This document shows, piece by piece, positions 35,100 to 44,527 of a DNA stretch of 64,000 nucleotides (positions are counted from its first letter, which is position 1; every line of letters starts with the position of its first letter). The notes below the pieces were generated by a model. That model did not search any database and had not been told where the DNA came from. It was given only the letters and a program-made list of their open reading frames with translations. Both the position numbers and the translations under genes were made by a program. The DNA lies in assembly GCF_900101755.1 (NCBI RefSeq), contig NZ_FNAE01000001.1:558001-622000 (forward strand), written 5' to 3'. Source of the DNA: Ectopseudomonas alcaliphila (GTDB lineage: Bacteria > Pseudomonadota > Gammaproteobacteria > Pseudomonadales > Pseudomonadaceae).

Positions 35100-35555
35100 T
35101 CAACCCGCCACTGGCGCAGGCACCAGCAGCGTACGTAGGACAACGGGTTGCAACGAGGGGTTCTCGGCAACGCGAGCAGCGCGCCAGCGAACCAGCAGCC
35201 AACTGGCAAGCAGACCACTCAGGCCAGCGAGAATCACCAGAGGCTCAGACAGACCGAAACCGTCCGCCAACAGCGCGGCGGCGAACAGACCAAGAAGTGG
35301 AAGCAGATAGACCAAGAGAGAGCTGCGCACCAGCAGATCCTCGCGCACTCCGATGATCACGGTGTCGCCAACTGCCAACTGCGACTGATTGAGGGCACGG
35401 ACATAACCGCGCTGTCGACCTACGCCGAGACGATCCATCAGCCCCTGACCGCACGCCGCATTGGCCGAACAACTCGAGCAGGTGCTCTTGCGCAGCGTCT
35501 CGACCCAGACAGCGCCGGGCTCGAGCGCCACTACACGCCCCTGCTCTTCGATCAT
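35100..35555 (-). CDS. mucC: MucC/RseC family protein
   Basis: This 151-residue inner-membrane protein has an N-terminal cysteine cluster (STCSSCSANAACGQG), a soluble domain and two membrane segments (LLVYLLPLLGLFAAALLAD; LVILAGLSGLLASWLLV). RseC homologues influence sigma-E signalling and help a SoxR-reducing system; the precise role of MucC is unresolved. Its ATG overlaps the mucB stop as ATGA. Confidence 0.93.
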   Translation of the reverse strand: MIEEQGRVVALEPGAVWVETLRKSTCSSCSANAACGQGLMDRLGVGRQRGYVRALNQSQLAVGDTVIIGVREDLLVRSSLLVYLLPLLGLFAAALLADGFGLSEPLVILAGLSGLLASWLLVRWRAARVAENPSLQPVVLRTLLVPAPVAG

Positions 35556-36499
35556 TGGCTAGCCTGTTCAGGCACTCCGGCGCGCATCGACAGGGCTATG
35601 CGCTCGGCAGTCCCCAGAGGAATCTCACCGACCACGGTAACCATCACGTCACCCGCATCGGTGCTCATCCGTCGCGAAACGGCGACGGTTGGACCCAACT
35701 GACTGCGCGCGTCTTCGACGACGCGACCTTTAAGAGGCTCGAGAAAAACCGAGAATCGCACCAGGCCATCGCCGTACATCAGATAGGTGACGGAGTCATC
35801 AGCGGCAGGCCCGCGACGCACCTGCGCAGTGGTCAGAGTGAAACCCGGCGGCAACCAGTCGGATCGCCAACTGCCTTCGTCCATGCTGTCGGCAGCGCGG
35901 AACCGCACCGGCCTGCAGCTGGAGCTAGGCTGCATGGCATTTTCAGCCGGTACAGAAGTATCCAGTTGGGCGAACTGGAAGCGTTCCAGAAGCTGGCCGC
36001 GCTCGTTCAACAGCAGGGACTTCAGCGGCAGCCCGGTCTCACGATCCAGATGCAATTCGAAGCCGTAGCGATGCTGGTCCTTGGGGGCCAACACCAGAAC
36101 GACCGCTGGACGATTGGCAATGCGCGACTTGCCAGCGACACGAATGTCATACCAGTCGCTCAGTTGCTCGGCATCCAGCTGGCGAGCAGGCCATGCCTGC
36201 CCTTCACTGACCTGGTCGGCCAACGCGCCAGTGACGCACTGAGCCTGACCATCGACTTTCAGCACTTCCTGAGCAGGCCCATCGAGTTGCAGAAGGCGTT
36301 CGCGAACTGCGCCCCCCTCCTCCACCCGATGCCACACGGCATGGGTAGAAAAACTCCCATTACGCTCATAGATGAACGTGCCCTGGAAGCTTTGCTGGCG
36401 CTCCGCCGCAGCGAGACGCCCGAGCAGGTCCTGCACCTCGGAGGCCTGAACCGGCAACGCCAGCAGACCACCGAGAAGGTAGAGGGGAATCGCGCGCAT
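35552..36499 (-). CDS. mucB: Periplasmic sigma-factor regulator MucB (RseB)
   Basis: This 315-residue secreted protein binds the periplasmic part of MucA and shields it from AlgW cleavage until lipid or LPS signals release it. It has a signal peptide (MRAIPLYLLGGLLALPVQA), a large LolA-like domain (residues ~20-200, FQGTFIYERNGSFSTHAVWH) and a small C-terminal domain containing SVTYLMYGDGLVRFSVFLEP. It begins 15 bp after mucA and overlaps mucC. Confidence 0.96.
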   Translation of the reverse strand: MRAIPLYLLGGLLALPVQASEVQDLLGRLAAAERQQSFQGTFIYERNGSFSTHAVWHRVEEGGAVRERLLQLDGPAQEVLKVDGQAQCVTGALADQVSEGQAWPARQLDAEQLSDWYDIRVAGKSRIANRPAVVLVLAPKDQHRYGFELHLDRETGLPLKSLLLNERGQLLERFQFAQLDTSVPAENAMQPSSSCRPVRFRAADSMDEGSWRSDWLPPGFTLTTAQVRRGPAADDSVTYLMYGDGLVRFSVFLEPLKGRVVEDARSQLGPTVAVSRRMSTDAGDVMVTVVGEIPLGTAERIALSMRAGVPEQASQ

Positions 36500-36514
36500 G
36501 TGACTCCTTAGCGC

Positions 36515-37087
36515 TTAGCGGTTTTCCAGACTCGCAGCCCGAGCATAAGGCAGAGCGGTTTCACCGGTACCCATCACGGCTTCCTGCGCATGTTGACGCA
36601 GGTAGTTCGGCAGGCGCTGCTCATGCCAGCTGGCAGTGCCTGCTTCGGCGGCTTCGCCGGCTTCCTCGCTGCTGTTGTAACCAGCGAGCAGTGCAGGACC
36701 CTGGACCTGAGGTACCGAGAGTACCGGAGAAGTCTCCTGCTGGGCCAGTTGAGCGCCGCTCAGGTCATCCTGATTGTAGAAGCGCACACCCGCCAGCACT
36801 GCAACGGTCACCGATGCTGCCACGGCTACGCGACCGACACTACGCCAGATCGGCGCCTTGCGTGCCGGAACGGCTTCGTCGGCCAGCGCCGCGGAGACCG
36901 CAGATGCGATGTCCAGTTGCGGCACCAACAGTTCACGATGCATGGCTGCACGGGCGACCTGGTAACGCGACCAGGTGCCACGCAGCTCGCCATCCTCGCT
37001 GGCTGCGAGCACACGCCGCAGTTCCAGTTCGTCCGCTTCGTTATCCATCACCGCGGACAGCGATTCCTGCAGGGTTTCACGACTCAT
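36515..37087 (-). CDS. mucA: Anti-sigma factor MucA (RseA)
   Basis: This 190-residue anti-sigma factor holds AlgU inactive. The cytoplasmic N-terminal domain (~1-80) starts MSRETLQESLSAVMDNEADE, a typical sigma-binding motif. A single membrane helix is seen at ~87-103 (GRVAVAASVTVAVLAGV), followed by a periplasmic region that is the target of AlgW. The reading frame is intact and close to the P. aeruginosa length (194), so no mucoid-type truncation is present. Confidence 0.96.
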   Translation of the reverse strand: MSRETLQESLSAVMDNEADELELRRVLAASEDGELRGTWSRYQVARAAMHRELLVPQLDIASAVSAALADEAVPARKAPIWRSVGRVAVAASVTVAVLAGVRFYNQDDLSGAQLAQQETSPVLSVPQVQGPALLAGYNSSEEAGEAAEAGTASWHEQRLPNYLRQHAQEAVMGTGETALPYARAASLENR

Positions 37088-37117
37088 GGTGTTCCTCTCT
37101 TGGCTGTCGCCGCTGCC

Positions 37118-37699
37118 TTAGGTTTCCTGCAACAGAGGTTGCAGGGACTTATCAATTGCCTCACGTGCACGGAATATCCGCGAACGCACCGTGCCTACCG
37201 GGCATTGCATGACGCCTGCAATGTCCTCGTAACTCAAGCCTTCGAACTCACGCAGGGTCAGGGCCGTGCGCAAATCATCCGGCAGTTGGGCGATGGTTCG
37301 ATGCACGGTGGCTTCGATCTCGTCGCGCAGCAATGCCCGCTCCGGTGACTCGATGTCCTTGAGGCCGTGATCGCCATCATAGAACTCCGCGTCATCGCTA
37401 CTGACATCACTATCTGGCGGCCGCCGACCGCGGGACACCAGATAATTCTTCGCCGTGTTGATGGCGATGCGGTACAGCCATGTATAGAACGCACTGTCAC
37501 CGCGAAAGTTTCCAAGCGCTCGGTAGGCTTTTACGAACGCCTCCTGAGCGACATCCTGAGCCTCGTGGGTGTCGTGCACGAATCGCACGATCAGACCGAG
37601 GATCTTGTGCTGATACTTCAGCACCAACAGATCGAAGGCACGCTTGTCACCACGCTGCACTCGCTCGACCAGTTGCTGATCATCTTCCTGGGTTAGCAT
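37118..37699 (-). CDS. algU: Extracytoplasmic stress sigma factor AlgU (RpoE)
   Basis: This 193-residue ECF sigma factor controls alginate and envelope-stress genes. Region 2 is visible as HKILGLIVRFVHDTHEAQDV, QEAFVKAYRALGNF and FYTWLYRIAINTAKN. Region 4 is visible as LREFEGLSYEDIAGVM and VGTVRSRIFRAREAID. Length equals that of P. aeruginosa AlgU. It is the first gene of algU-mucA-mucB-mucC-mucD and is divergent from nadB across 366 bp. Confidence 0.98.
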   Translation of the reverse strand: MLTQEDDQQLVERVQRGDKRAFDLLVLKYQHKILGLIVRFVHDTHEAQDVAQEAFVKAYRALGNFRGDSAFYTWLYRIAINTAKNYLVSRGRRPPDSDVSSDDAEFYDGDHGLKDIESPERALLRDEIEATVHRTIAQLPDDLRTALTLREFEGLSYEDIAGVMQCPVGTVRSRIFRAREAIDKSLQPLLQET

Positions 37700-37952
37700 G
37701 CATTCTCCTCGTAACGCTTGGAGGAGGCTTGCGCCCGTAAGCGAATCAGCTTGCCAAGATAGACTCGGGTCTTACGCAAAAGTTCTCCCCTCCAAGCAAG
37801 CTTCCCGCAGAGTTTTCTTCCCTCTGCCTGGAATGGCGCCAGCGGAACCTTTCCGCTCGCGCAAATAATCTTATCGCCGCTCATTTCCACACCCTCCGCT
37901 GACTTCAGATGCAGGCACGCGCATGCGCTCTCCCTTATATGGGCGACCCTCT

Positions 37953-37980
37953 ATGGAACCTTAATGACTAAGAAAGTTCC
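37953..37980 (-). promoter_or_regulatory. Candidate AlgU-dependent (autoregulated) promoter of algU
   Basis: On the minus strand GGAACTT matches the sigma-E/AlgU -35 consensus perfectly. Sixteen bases later TCCAT is a poor match to the -10 TCTGA. It lies about 255 bp before algU, within the usual distance for the autoregulated promoter. The -10 mismatch keeps confidence low. Confidence 0.4.
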
Positions 37981-38013
37981 CGAGCACCGCGGTCGGTCAT
38001 AAGCTGGCTATTG

Positions 38014-38036
38014 TGCCGCTGCCCCTCTCTATATAC
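38014..38036 (+). promoter_or_regulatory. Candidate nadB promoter
   Basis: TATACT near 38031-38036 resembles a sigma-70 -10. TTGTGC about 15 bases upstream could be the -35, a short spacer. It lies about 30 bp before the nadB ATG. Confidence 0.35.
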
Positions 38037-38065
38037 TAGGGCTCGCTTTCACGCGGAACTCGGAC

Positions 38066-39697
38066 ATGAGCCAACATTTCCAGCATGACGTTCTGGTCAT
38101 CGGCAGCGGTGCTGCCGGCCTGACCCTCGCACTCACCTTACCGTCCCATCTGCGCATCGCGGTATTGAGCAAAGGCAAGCTGGCCAATGGCTCGACCTAC
38201 TGGGCGCAAGGTGGCGTGGCAGCCGTGCTGGACGATACCGACACGGTCGAATCCCACGTCGCCGACACCCTCAATGCCGGCGCAGGTCTGTGCAGCGAAG
38301 ACGCGGTGCGCTTCACGGTAGAGCACAGCCGCGAGGCTATCCAGTGGTTGATCGATCAAGGCGTGCCTTTTACCCGTGACGATGAAACCGCACGCGAGGA
38401 CGGCGGCTTCGAGTTCCACCTGACCCGCGAAGGCGGCCACAGCCATCGGCGCATCATCCATGCTGCCGACGCCACCGGTGCGGCGATTTTCAACACCCTG
38501 CTGGAACAGACCCGGCAACGCCCGAATATCGAACTGCTGGAGCAACGCGTTGCCGTCGACCTGATCACCGAGCGCAAGCTCGGATTGGACGGCGACCGCT
38601 GCCTGGGCGCTTACGTGCTCGACCGTGCGCGCGGCGAAGTGGACACCTTCAGCGCGCGCTTCGTGATTCTTGCCACCGGCGGCGCGGCCAAGGTCTACCT
38701 CTATACCAGCAACCCGGACGGTGCCTGCGGCGACGGCATCGCCATGGCCTGGCGTGCCGGTTGCCGTGTCGGCAACCTGGAGTTCAACCAGTTCCACCCT
38801 ACCTGCCTGTATCACCCGCAGGCCAAGAGCTTCCTGGTCACCGAAGCCGTGCGCGGCGAAGGCGGCCTGCTCAAGCTGCCCAATGGCGAACGCTTCATGC
38901 AGCGTTTCGATGAACGCGCCGAACTGGCACCGCGCGATATCGTCGCGCGCGCCATCGACCATGAAATGAAGCGCCTGGGTGTCGACTGCGTGTACCTGGA
39001 CATCAGCCACAAGCCCGCCGAGTTCATCAAGAGTCACTTCCCCACCGTCTACGAACGCTGCCTGGGCTTTGGCATCGACATCACCAGGCAGGCCATCCCG
39101 GTCGTACCGGCGGCGCATTACACCTGCGGCGGCGTGGTGGTCGACCAGCACGGCCGCACCGACGTGCCCGGCCTGTATGCCATCGGCGAAACCAGCTTCA
39201 CCGGCCTGCATGGCGCCAACCGCATGGCCAGCAATTCGCTGCTCGAATGCTTCGTATACGCACGCTCTGCCTGCGCCGATATCGCCGAGCAGCTGGACAT
39301 TATCGACATGCCCACCAACCTGCCGGACTGGGACGCCAGCCAGGTGACCGACTCCGACGAGGACGTGATCATCGCCCACAACTGGGACGAGCTGCGGCGC
39401 TTCATGTGGGACTACGTCGGCATCGTGCGCACCAACAAGCGTCTGCAACGCGCGCAACACCGCGTGCGCCTGCTGCTGGACGAGATCGACGAGTTCTATT
39501 CCAACTACAAGGTCAGTCGCGACCTGATCGAGCTAAGAAACCTGGCGCTTGTGGCTGAACTCATGATCCGCTCGGCGATGCAGCGCCATGAAAGCCGCGG
39601 CCTGCACTACACCCTCGACTACCCCGAGCAGTTGGCCGAAGCCCGCGACACTATTCTGACGCCGACGCCCCAGGCTCAGCCCAACGCCGCCGGCTGA
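38066..39697 (+). CDS. nadB: L-aspartate oxidase NadB
   Basis: This 543-residue FAD enzyme oxidises L-aspartate to iminoaspartate in the first step of de novo NAD synthesis. Features: [16 protein letters not shown] dinucleotide-binding site, [65 protein letters not shown] and [20 protein letters not shown]. Its 3' end overlaps the convergent ygfX-like gene by 47 bp. It is divergent from algU, as in P. aeruginosa. Confidence 0.97.
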   Translation: MSQHFQHDVLVIGSGAAGLTLALTLPSHLRIAVLSKGKLANGSTYWAQGGVAAVLDDTDTVESHVADTLNAGAGLCSEDAVRFTVEHSREAIQWLIDQGVPFTRDDETAREDGGFEFHLTREGGHSHRRIIHAADATGAAIFNTLLEQTRQRPNIELLEQRVAVDLITERKLGLDGDRCLGAYVLDRARGEVDTFSARFVILATGGAAKVYLYTSNPDGACGDGIAMAWRAGCRVGNLEFNQFHPTCLYHPQAKSFLVTEAVRGEGGLLKLPNGERFMQRFDERAELAPRDIVARAIDHEMKRLGVDCVYLDISHKPAEFIKSHFPTVYERCLGFGIDITRQAIPVVPAAHYTCGGVVVDQHGRTDVPGLYAIGETSFTGLHGANRMASNSLLECFVYARSACADIAEQLDIIDMPTNLPDWDASQVTDSDEDVIIAHNWDELRRFMWDYVGIVRTNKRLQRAQHRVRLLLDEIDEFYSNYKVSRDLIELRNLALVAELMIRSAMQRHESRGLHYTLDYPEQLAEARDTILTPTPQAQPNAAG

Positions 39698-40118
39698 ACT
39701 TCAAACGCAAGCGCAGGCGCCGGTGCTGCTCGGGCGCCAGCGCATCGCGGGCAATGCACAACCCGCGACTGAAGCGCTGGCCTGGCAGGCGATACCGCAG
39801 CACCACCGCCAGCGGCAACGCCAGACTGTCCGGGCGTAGCTGCACCGCCTGCCAGCCTGCTGCAACGCTGTAGAGGTGCCAGCCGAATCCATCACGGCGC
39901 AAACCCGTGATGGCCTGCGGCGCAGTCAACAGGACATGTCGCGGCAGCACCCAAGCCGCATGTGCCAGGCATGCCACGAGTGACAGCAGCTTTGACCAGA
40001 TGGGAATGTCGGCCAGCCACGGCGCCAACAAGGCCAGCGCCAGGACCGACAGATAGAGCCTCAGCAGCCAGCGTGATGGCTGCCAACGGCACTCGAAGGC
40101 ATCACTTGGGTTGGACAC
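39651..40118 (-). CDS. YgfX/CptA-like membrane protein
   Basis: This 155-residue protein has two hydrophobic segments (about residues 18-60) then a basic soluble part ([20 protein letters not shown], ending [13 protein letters not shown]). Place and layout match YgfX, encoded next to SdhE; YgfX has been described as a toxin acting on cytoskeletal proteins and as a partner of SdhE. It overlaps the sdhE stop by 17 bp, so the pair is coupled, and its tail is antisense to the end of nadB. Confidence 0.75.
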   Translation of the reverse strand: MSNPSDAFECRWQPSRWLLRLYLSVLALALLAPWLADIPIWSKLLSLVACLAHAAWVLPRHVLLTAPQAITGLRRDGFGWHLYSVAAGWQAVQLRPDSLALPLAVVLRYRLPGQRFSRGLCIARDALAPEQHRRLRLRLKFSRRRWAEPGASASE

Positions 40119-40356
40119 GATCCAGGATCATGCGCACGATATGGCGCAGGTCGGCATCCTCGGGTTCGCCGCGCTGCATGAACCAGCCGAACATGTCCTG
40201 ATCCTCGCACTCCAGCAGCTTGCGGTAGCGCGCCTGGTTCTCGGCATCCAGGCTCGGGTACACCTCCTTGACGAAAGGCACCAGCAGTACGTCCAGCTCC
40301 AGCATGCCACGGCGGCTATGCCAGAACAGGCGATTCAGTTCACTTTGCTCAACCAT
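40102..40356 (-). CDS. sdhE: Succinate dehydrogenase assembly factor SdhE (YgfY/CptB)
   Basis: This 84-residue helical protein promotes covalent flavinylation of SdhA and FrdA. The signature is [19 protein letters not shown], including the RGxxE motif, followed by [14 protein letters not shown]. The ATG at 40356 has a GAGGAG Shine-Dalgarno and gives the normal family length; an in-frame extension to 40503 is not supported. It is divergent from ygfZ, also as in E. coli. Confidence 0.95.
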   Translation of the reverse strand: MVEQSELNRLFWHSRRGMLELDVLLVPFVKEVYPSLDAENQARYRKLLECEDQDMFGWFMQRGEPEDADLRHIVRMILDRVQPK

Positions 40357-40501
40357 GCAACGGACTCCTCGAACGAGGGCGGCAGTATAACGGCGAATTG
40401 CCTCGCTGTTCACCGAGACACTGCGCAATTGCGCTGACAAGGCCCCACCCCGCCCACTATGATGACGCCCCTGACCCTTATTCAGTGATTCGATTTGCAT
40501 C

Positions 40502-41443
40502 ATGGCCGATAGCGCTTACTTCACCCTCCTCGATCACGAAGGCCTGCTCGCAGTACGCGGCGCGGACGCAGCCAAGTTCCTGCAGGGCCAAGTGACCTGC
40601 AACCTCAATTACCTCAGTGCCAGCCAGTCCAGCCTTGGCGCCCGCTGCACGCCCAAGGGTCGCATGCTGTCGAGTTTTCGCATCGTCCCGGTGGAAGACG
40701 GCTACCTGCTGGCCATGGCACGCGAGCTGATCGAGTCGCAGCAGGCCGATCTGCAGAAATATGCGGTGTTCTCCAAATCCAAGCTCAGCGACGAAAGCGC
40801 CGCCTGGATCCGTTTTGGCCTGGCAGGCGCCGATGCCGTACTGAGCGAGCTTGGCCTGCAACTGGGCGCTGCCAGTGATTGCCTGGCCAGCGCCGGACAA
40901 CTGCTCGCCGTACGCCTGAGCGATGGCCGCGCCGAACTCTGGGCGCCAGTTGCCGAAGCCGAAGGCCTGCAAACCCGCCTGGCAGCCCAGCTGCCGCACG
41001 CGCCACTGAACGACTGGTTGCTGGCGCAGGTACGCGCGGGCGTGGGCCAGGTATTCGGCGCCACACGTGAGCTGTTCATCCCCCAGATGATCAACCTGCA
41101 GGCCCTGGGCGGCGTAAGCTTCAAGAAAGGCTGCTACACCGGCCAGGAAATCGTCGCGCGCATGCAGTACCTGGGCAAGCTCAAGCGCCGCCTGCAACGC
41201 CTGCGCCTGGTCGCTGCAGAGCTACCGGCCGTCGGCGTCGAATTGTTCTCCCCGGTGCATGGCTCCAGCGTTGGCGAAGTGGTGCTGGCGGCCCAGGCCG
41301 GCGACGTCATCGAGCTGCTCGCCGTATTGCAGGAAGACGCCGTCAACGACGGTCGCATTCATCTCGGCGGCAGTGAAGGCCCGACGCTGACCCTGCTCGA
41401 CCTGCCTTATCAGCTGGATGCCGACCAGGAAATCCAGCGCTGA
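40502..41443 (+). CDS. ygfZ: Folate-binding Fe-S cluster maintenance protein YgfZ
   Basis: This 313-residue GcvT-like protein is needed for efficient use of some Fe-S enzymes, including MiaB. The diagnostic motif is [20 protein letters not shown] with its conserved Cys; the N-terminal region has [20 protein letters not shown]. No clear Shine-Dalgarno precedes the ATG, so the mRNA leader may be very short. It is divergent from sdhE across 145 bp. Confidence 0.93.
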   Translation: MADSAYFTLLDHEGLLAVRGADAAKFLQGQVTCNLNYLSASQSSLGARCTPKGRMLSSFRIVPVEDGYLLAMARELIESQQADLQKYAVFSKSKLSDESAAWIRFGLAGADAVLSELGLQLGAASDCLASAGQLLAVRLSDGRAELWAPVAEAEGLQTRLAAQLPHAPLNDWLLAQVRAGVGQVFGATRELFIPQMINLQALGGVSFKKGCYTGQEIVARMQYLGKLKRRLQRLRLVAAELPAVGVELFSPVHGSSVGEVVLAAQAGDVIELLAVLQEDAVNDGRIHLGGSEGPTLTLLDLPYQLDADQEIQR

Positions 41444-41489
41444 CTAAACTTCCCCGGCGCCGCATCGGATCGCCTAAGAGAGCCATTTC

Positions 41490-42326
41490 ATGAGCAAGCT
41501 TGCCGAAAAAGTCCAACAGGAACTGATCCACGCCATCGAGAACGATGAGCTGGTGCTGCCCACCCTGCCCGAAGTGGCGCTGAGGGTTCGCGAGGCTGCG
41601 GAAGATCCGGATATCGGCATCCCGCAGATCAGCAAGGTGATCGGTAACGATGCCGCGCTCACCGCGCGCATCATCAAGGTGGTCAACAGTCCGCTGCTGC
41701 GCAGCAACAAGGAAATCACCGACCTGCAGATGGCCGTCAGCCGTCTGGGCATCAATTACACCTGCAACCTGGCCACGGGCCTGGCCATGGAGCAGATGTT
41801 CCAGGCCACCAGCGACGTGGTCGACCGCAAGATGCGCGAGGTGTGGAACAAGAGCACCGAGATCGCCGGTATCTGCCACGTCTTGTGCCGTCACTACACC
41901 CGCCTGATGCCCGATCAGGCCACGCTCGCCGGCCTGGTGCACCAGATCGGCGTGCTGCCGATTCTCACCTACGCCGAAGAACACAACGAGCTGCTGGCCG
42001 ACTCCATCAGCCTCAACCATGTGATCGAGCAGATCCACCCGATCATCGGCGACAAGATCCTGCGCACCTGGGAATTTCCCGAGCCCATCGCCATCGTGCC
42101 GAGCCAGTATCTGGACTTCACTCGCGATTCGGCCAAGGTCGATTACGTCGATATCGTCCAGGTCGCCACGCTGCAGAGCTACCTGGGCAGCGAGCACCCC
42201 TACACCCAGCTGGACTGGAGCAAGGTCCCGGCGTTCGCCAAGCTCGGCCTCGATCCGCAGGTCGACATGCAGGCCGACGAAGACCTCTCCGCCGCCATGG
42301 AAGCGGCCATGAGCATGCTGCAATAA
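41490..42326 (+). CDS. HDOD-domain protein
   Basis: This 278-residue protein consists mainly of an HDOD domain (residues ~20-215: LPTLPEVALRVREAAEDPDI, ISKVIGNDAALTARIIKVVN, AVSRLGINYTCNLATGLAME). HDOD proteins act as signalling scaffolds and usually lack catalytic HD metal ligands. No GGDEF or EAL partner domain is present. The start has an AAGAGAGCC region upstream. The target is unknown; it may relate to motility or stress regulation as in other pseudomonads. Confidence 0.88.
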   Translation: MSKLAEKVQQELIHAIENDELVLPTLPEVALRVREAAEDPDIGIPQISKVIGNDAALTARIIKVVNSPLLRSNKEITDLQMAVSRLGINYTCNLATGLAMEQMFQATSDVVDRKMREVWNKSTEIAGICHVLCRHYTRLMPDQATLAGLVHQIGVLPILTYAEEHNELLADSISLNHVIEQIHPIIGDKILRTWEFPEPIAIVPSQYLDFTRDSAKVDYVDIVQVATLQSYLGSEHPYTQLDWSKVPAFAKLGLDPQVDMQADEDLSAAMEAAMSMLQ

Positions 42327-42391
42327 AAGCCTCTCGCCACGGATGGCAGAACGCCTCTACACTCAAGCCACTCGCTTGAGGAAGTAGAGCC

Positions 42392-43147
42392 ATGCGTTAC
42401 GCATTCGTCCTGCTCGTCCTGTTGTTCGGCAGCGCCCAGGCTGCCGAGCAAGTACGTCTGACCAACGGCGAGTGGCCACCCTATCTCGGTAAAACCCTGC
42501 CCCACCATGGTGTGGCCTCACGCATCGTCGCCGAGGCGTTCGCGCTGCAGGGCGTCGAGGTGCAGTGGGAATTTCACCCCTGGATACGCTCCCTGAAAAT
42601 GGCCGAACAGGGCCTGCGCGACGGCAGCGCCGTCTGGCTTGCCAATCCCGAACGTGAACAGCGCTTTCACATCAGCGAGCCGGTGGTCGAAAGCGGCTAC
42701 TACCTGTTTCATCGCAAGGCCCATGCGTTTGACTGGGACGATCTCAAGGATCTGCGCGGCCTGCGCATTGCCGGCACTCGCGGTTATGACTACGGCGAGG
42801 CGTTTGAGCGCGCTGAAGCCGCAGGTGAACTCAAGGTGATGCGCCTGACCAGCGATGAACAGGGCCTGCGCCAACTGCTGGCCGGACGCATCGATCTGTT
42901 TCCCGTGGACAAGGTGGTGGGCTTCGACCTGCTCTATCAGAAATTCAGCGCTACCGAACGCCAGCGCCTGAGTTTTCATCGCAAGCCCCTGCGCAGCGAC
43001 AGTCTGCATCTGCTGCTGTCGCGCGAAGTGCCGGGCAATGCCGAGCTGATGCAACGCTTCAATCGTGGCCTGAAGCAATTGCGCGACAGTGGCAAGGTTT
43101 CCCAGTATCTGCTGGAGATTCAGCAGCCGCTAAGCCTCAGCCACTGA
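42392..43147 (+). CDS. Periplasmic solute-binding-like protein (SBP_bac_3 type)
   Basis: This 251-residue protein has a signal peptide (MRYAFVLLVLLFGSAQA-A) and a bilobed type II binding fold (LTNGEWPPYLGKTLPHHG, VQWEFHPWIRSLKMAEQG, LRIAGTRGYDYGEAF). It resembles amino-acid-type binding proteins, but no ABC permease or ATPase is adjacent. Such orphans may feed another permease or act in sensing. The 3' end overlaps tctE by 18 bp in convergent orientation. It corresponds to the PA0758 position. Confidence 0.82.
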   Translation: MRYAFVLLVLLFGSAQAAEQVRLTNGEWPPYLGKTLPHHGVASRIVAEAFALQGVEVQWEFHPWIRSLKMAEQGLRDGSAVWLANPEREQRFHISEPVVESGYYLFHRKAHAFDWDDLKDLRGLRIAGTRGYDYGEAFERAEAAGELKVMRLTSDEQGLRQLLAGRIDLFPVDKVVGFDLLYQKFSATERQRLSFHRKPLRSDSLHLLLSREVPGNAELMQRFNRGLKQLRDSGKVSQYLLEIQQPLSLSH

Positions 43148-44527
43148 CAGCGGAAACTCGACCCGCACCCGCAGACCATGCGGCTGTGCCTGATGCAGAC
43201 TGATCCGAGCCTGGTGGGCGCGACAGATCTCGCCGACGATGGCCAGACCGAGACCGGCACCATGGCCCAGGTTGCTGCGCCGGTAGAAACGCTCGAAAAC
43301 CCTCTCATGCTCGGCCTCGGGAATGCCCGGACCGTCGTCCTCGACCTCTAGCACCGACGGCGCCAGTGCGCGGATGATCAGGTTGCCGCCAGCTGGCGTA
43401 TGCGCCAACGCGTTGTCCAACAGGTTGTTCAGCAGCTCGTTGAGCAGCGTAGGCTCGCCATCGACCCACACGGGCTGATCGGCCTCCAGCGCCAACGCGA
43501 CGCCGCGAGCGTGAGCCAGTGGCGCCATGGCCAGACCCAGTTCGCGCGCCAGCTGGCTGAGGTCGATACGCTGCGCGCCGCCTTCGGTAATGGCTCGCGC
43601 ACCGCTCTCGATACGCGCCAGGGACAGCAATTGATTGGCCAGCGAAGTCAGACGATCACCTTGCTGCGCCACCTGCTCCAGGGTGCTGCGCCATTCTTCG
43701 GGCTGCTCAGCTCGCAAGCCCAGCGTGATGCGCGCTTTCAATGCCGCCAGCGGCGTGCGCAGCTCATGGGCGGCATCGGCTATGAACTGCGACTGCCGCT
43801 CGAACAGCCCGCGCAAGCGCTCGTTGAACTGGTTCAATGCCTCCACCAGCGGCAGCACCTCGCGCGGCAGACCGCTGTCCGGCAGCGGCTGCAGGTCGTC
43901 GCTGGCCCTTTCGGCCACTTCCCGGCGCAGCGCCTCCAGCGGCCGCAGGGCCAGGTTCACTGCCAACCACACCAGCAGCAGCGCACTGAACGAGAGCAGC
44001 CCCATGCGCCACAGGGTGCCGATCAGCAACTCACGGGCCATACGCTCGCGTGCGCCCTGGGTTTCCGCCACGCGGATCTCGGCCATGCCGTTGAGCTGCG
44101 GTTCGCTGACCGGCTGCAGCAGGCTGACCACACGCACACCCTGTCTGCGGTACTGGGCATCGTAGAAATGCGCCAGCGCCGGATAATCGTCGGTACGCGG
44201 CGTGCCCGGCGGTGCTGGTGGCAGGTCCTCATAGCCGGAAACATGATTACCCTGCAGGTCGAGCACCTGATAGTAGATACGCCCGGCGCTGTCGTAGGCG
44301 AAGGTATCCAGCGCGACGTAGGGAATATTGGCGCGCAACCGGCCATTGTCGGCATACAGACCATCGGCCACCGCGCGCGCCGATGCCAGCAGCGTGCGGT
44401 CATAAGCCGTATCGGCTGCACGCCGCGCGCTCCAATAGGCGCTGAAACTGCTCAGCAGCAGGATCAGCGACAACAGCAGCGCCAGGCGCCGCAGCAGACG
44501 TCCACGCAGGCTGACGCCACGACTCAT
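43130..44527 (-). CDS. tctE: Sensor histidine kinase TctE
   Basis: This 465-residue membrane kinase has a first membrane segment (LLRRLALLLSLILLLSSFSA), a periplasmic sensor part (residues ~35-165) and a second segment near 172-192 (GLLSFSALLLVWLAVNLALR). A HAMP-like linker follows, then the H-box DAAHELRTPLAALKAR (His near 252) and ATPase boxes LLNNLLDNALAHTP, EDDGPGIP and GAGLGLAIV. It probably senses tricarboxylates such as citrate and phosphorylates TctD. Its start overlaps the tctD stop as ATGA. Confidence 0.93.
   Translation of the reverse strand: MSRGVSLRGRLLRRLALLLSLILLLSSFSAYWSARRAADTAYDRTLLASARAVADGLYADNGRLRANIPYVALDTFAYDSAGRIYYQVLDLQGNHVSGYEDLPPAPPGTPRTDDYPALAHFYDAQYRRQGVRVVSLLQPVSEPQLNGMAEIRVAETQGARERMARELLIGTLWRMGLLSFSALLLVWLAVNLALRPLEALRREVAERASDDLQPLPDSGLPREVLPLVEALNQFNERLRGLFERQSQFIADAAHELRTPLAALKARITLGLRAEQPEEWRSTLEQVAQQGDRLTSLANQLLSLARIESGARAITEGGAQRIDLSQLARELGLAMAPLAHARGVALALEADQPVWVDGEPTLLNELLNNLLDNALAHTPAGGNLIIRALAPSVLEVEDDGPGIPEAEHERVFERFYRRSNLGHGAGLGLAIVGEICRAHQARISLHQAQPHGLRVRVEFPLSVAEA

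Larger units (their letters stand above)
37700..38065. other. 366-bp algU/nadB divergent regulatory region
   Basis: This non-coding gap must contain the algU promoters and the nadB promoter. A minus-strand frame inside it (65 codons) overlaps no Shine-Dalgarno and is rejected. Its right part is AT-richer. Contents supported by eye are the AlgU-type -35 element (37974-37980) and the nadB -10-like TATACT near 38031. Confidence 0.6.

Noticed and set aside
37693..37890. 65-codon frame upstream of algU
   Set aside because: It lies in the leader/promoter region, has no ribosome site and a repetitive start, and is overlapped by the expected promoters.
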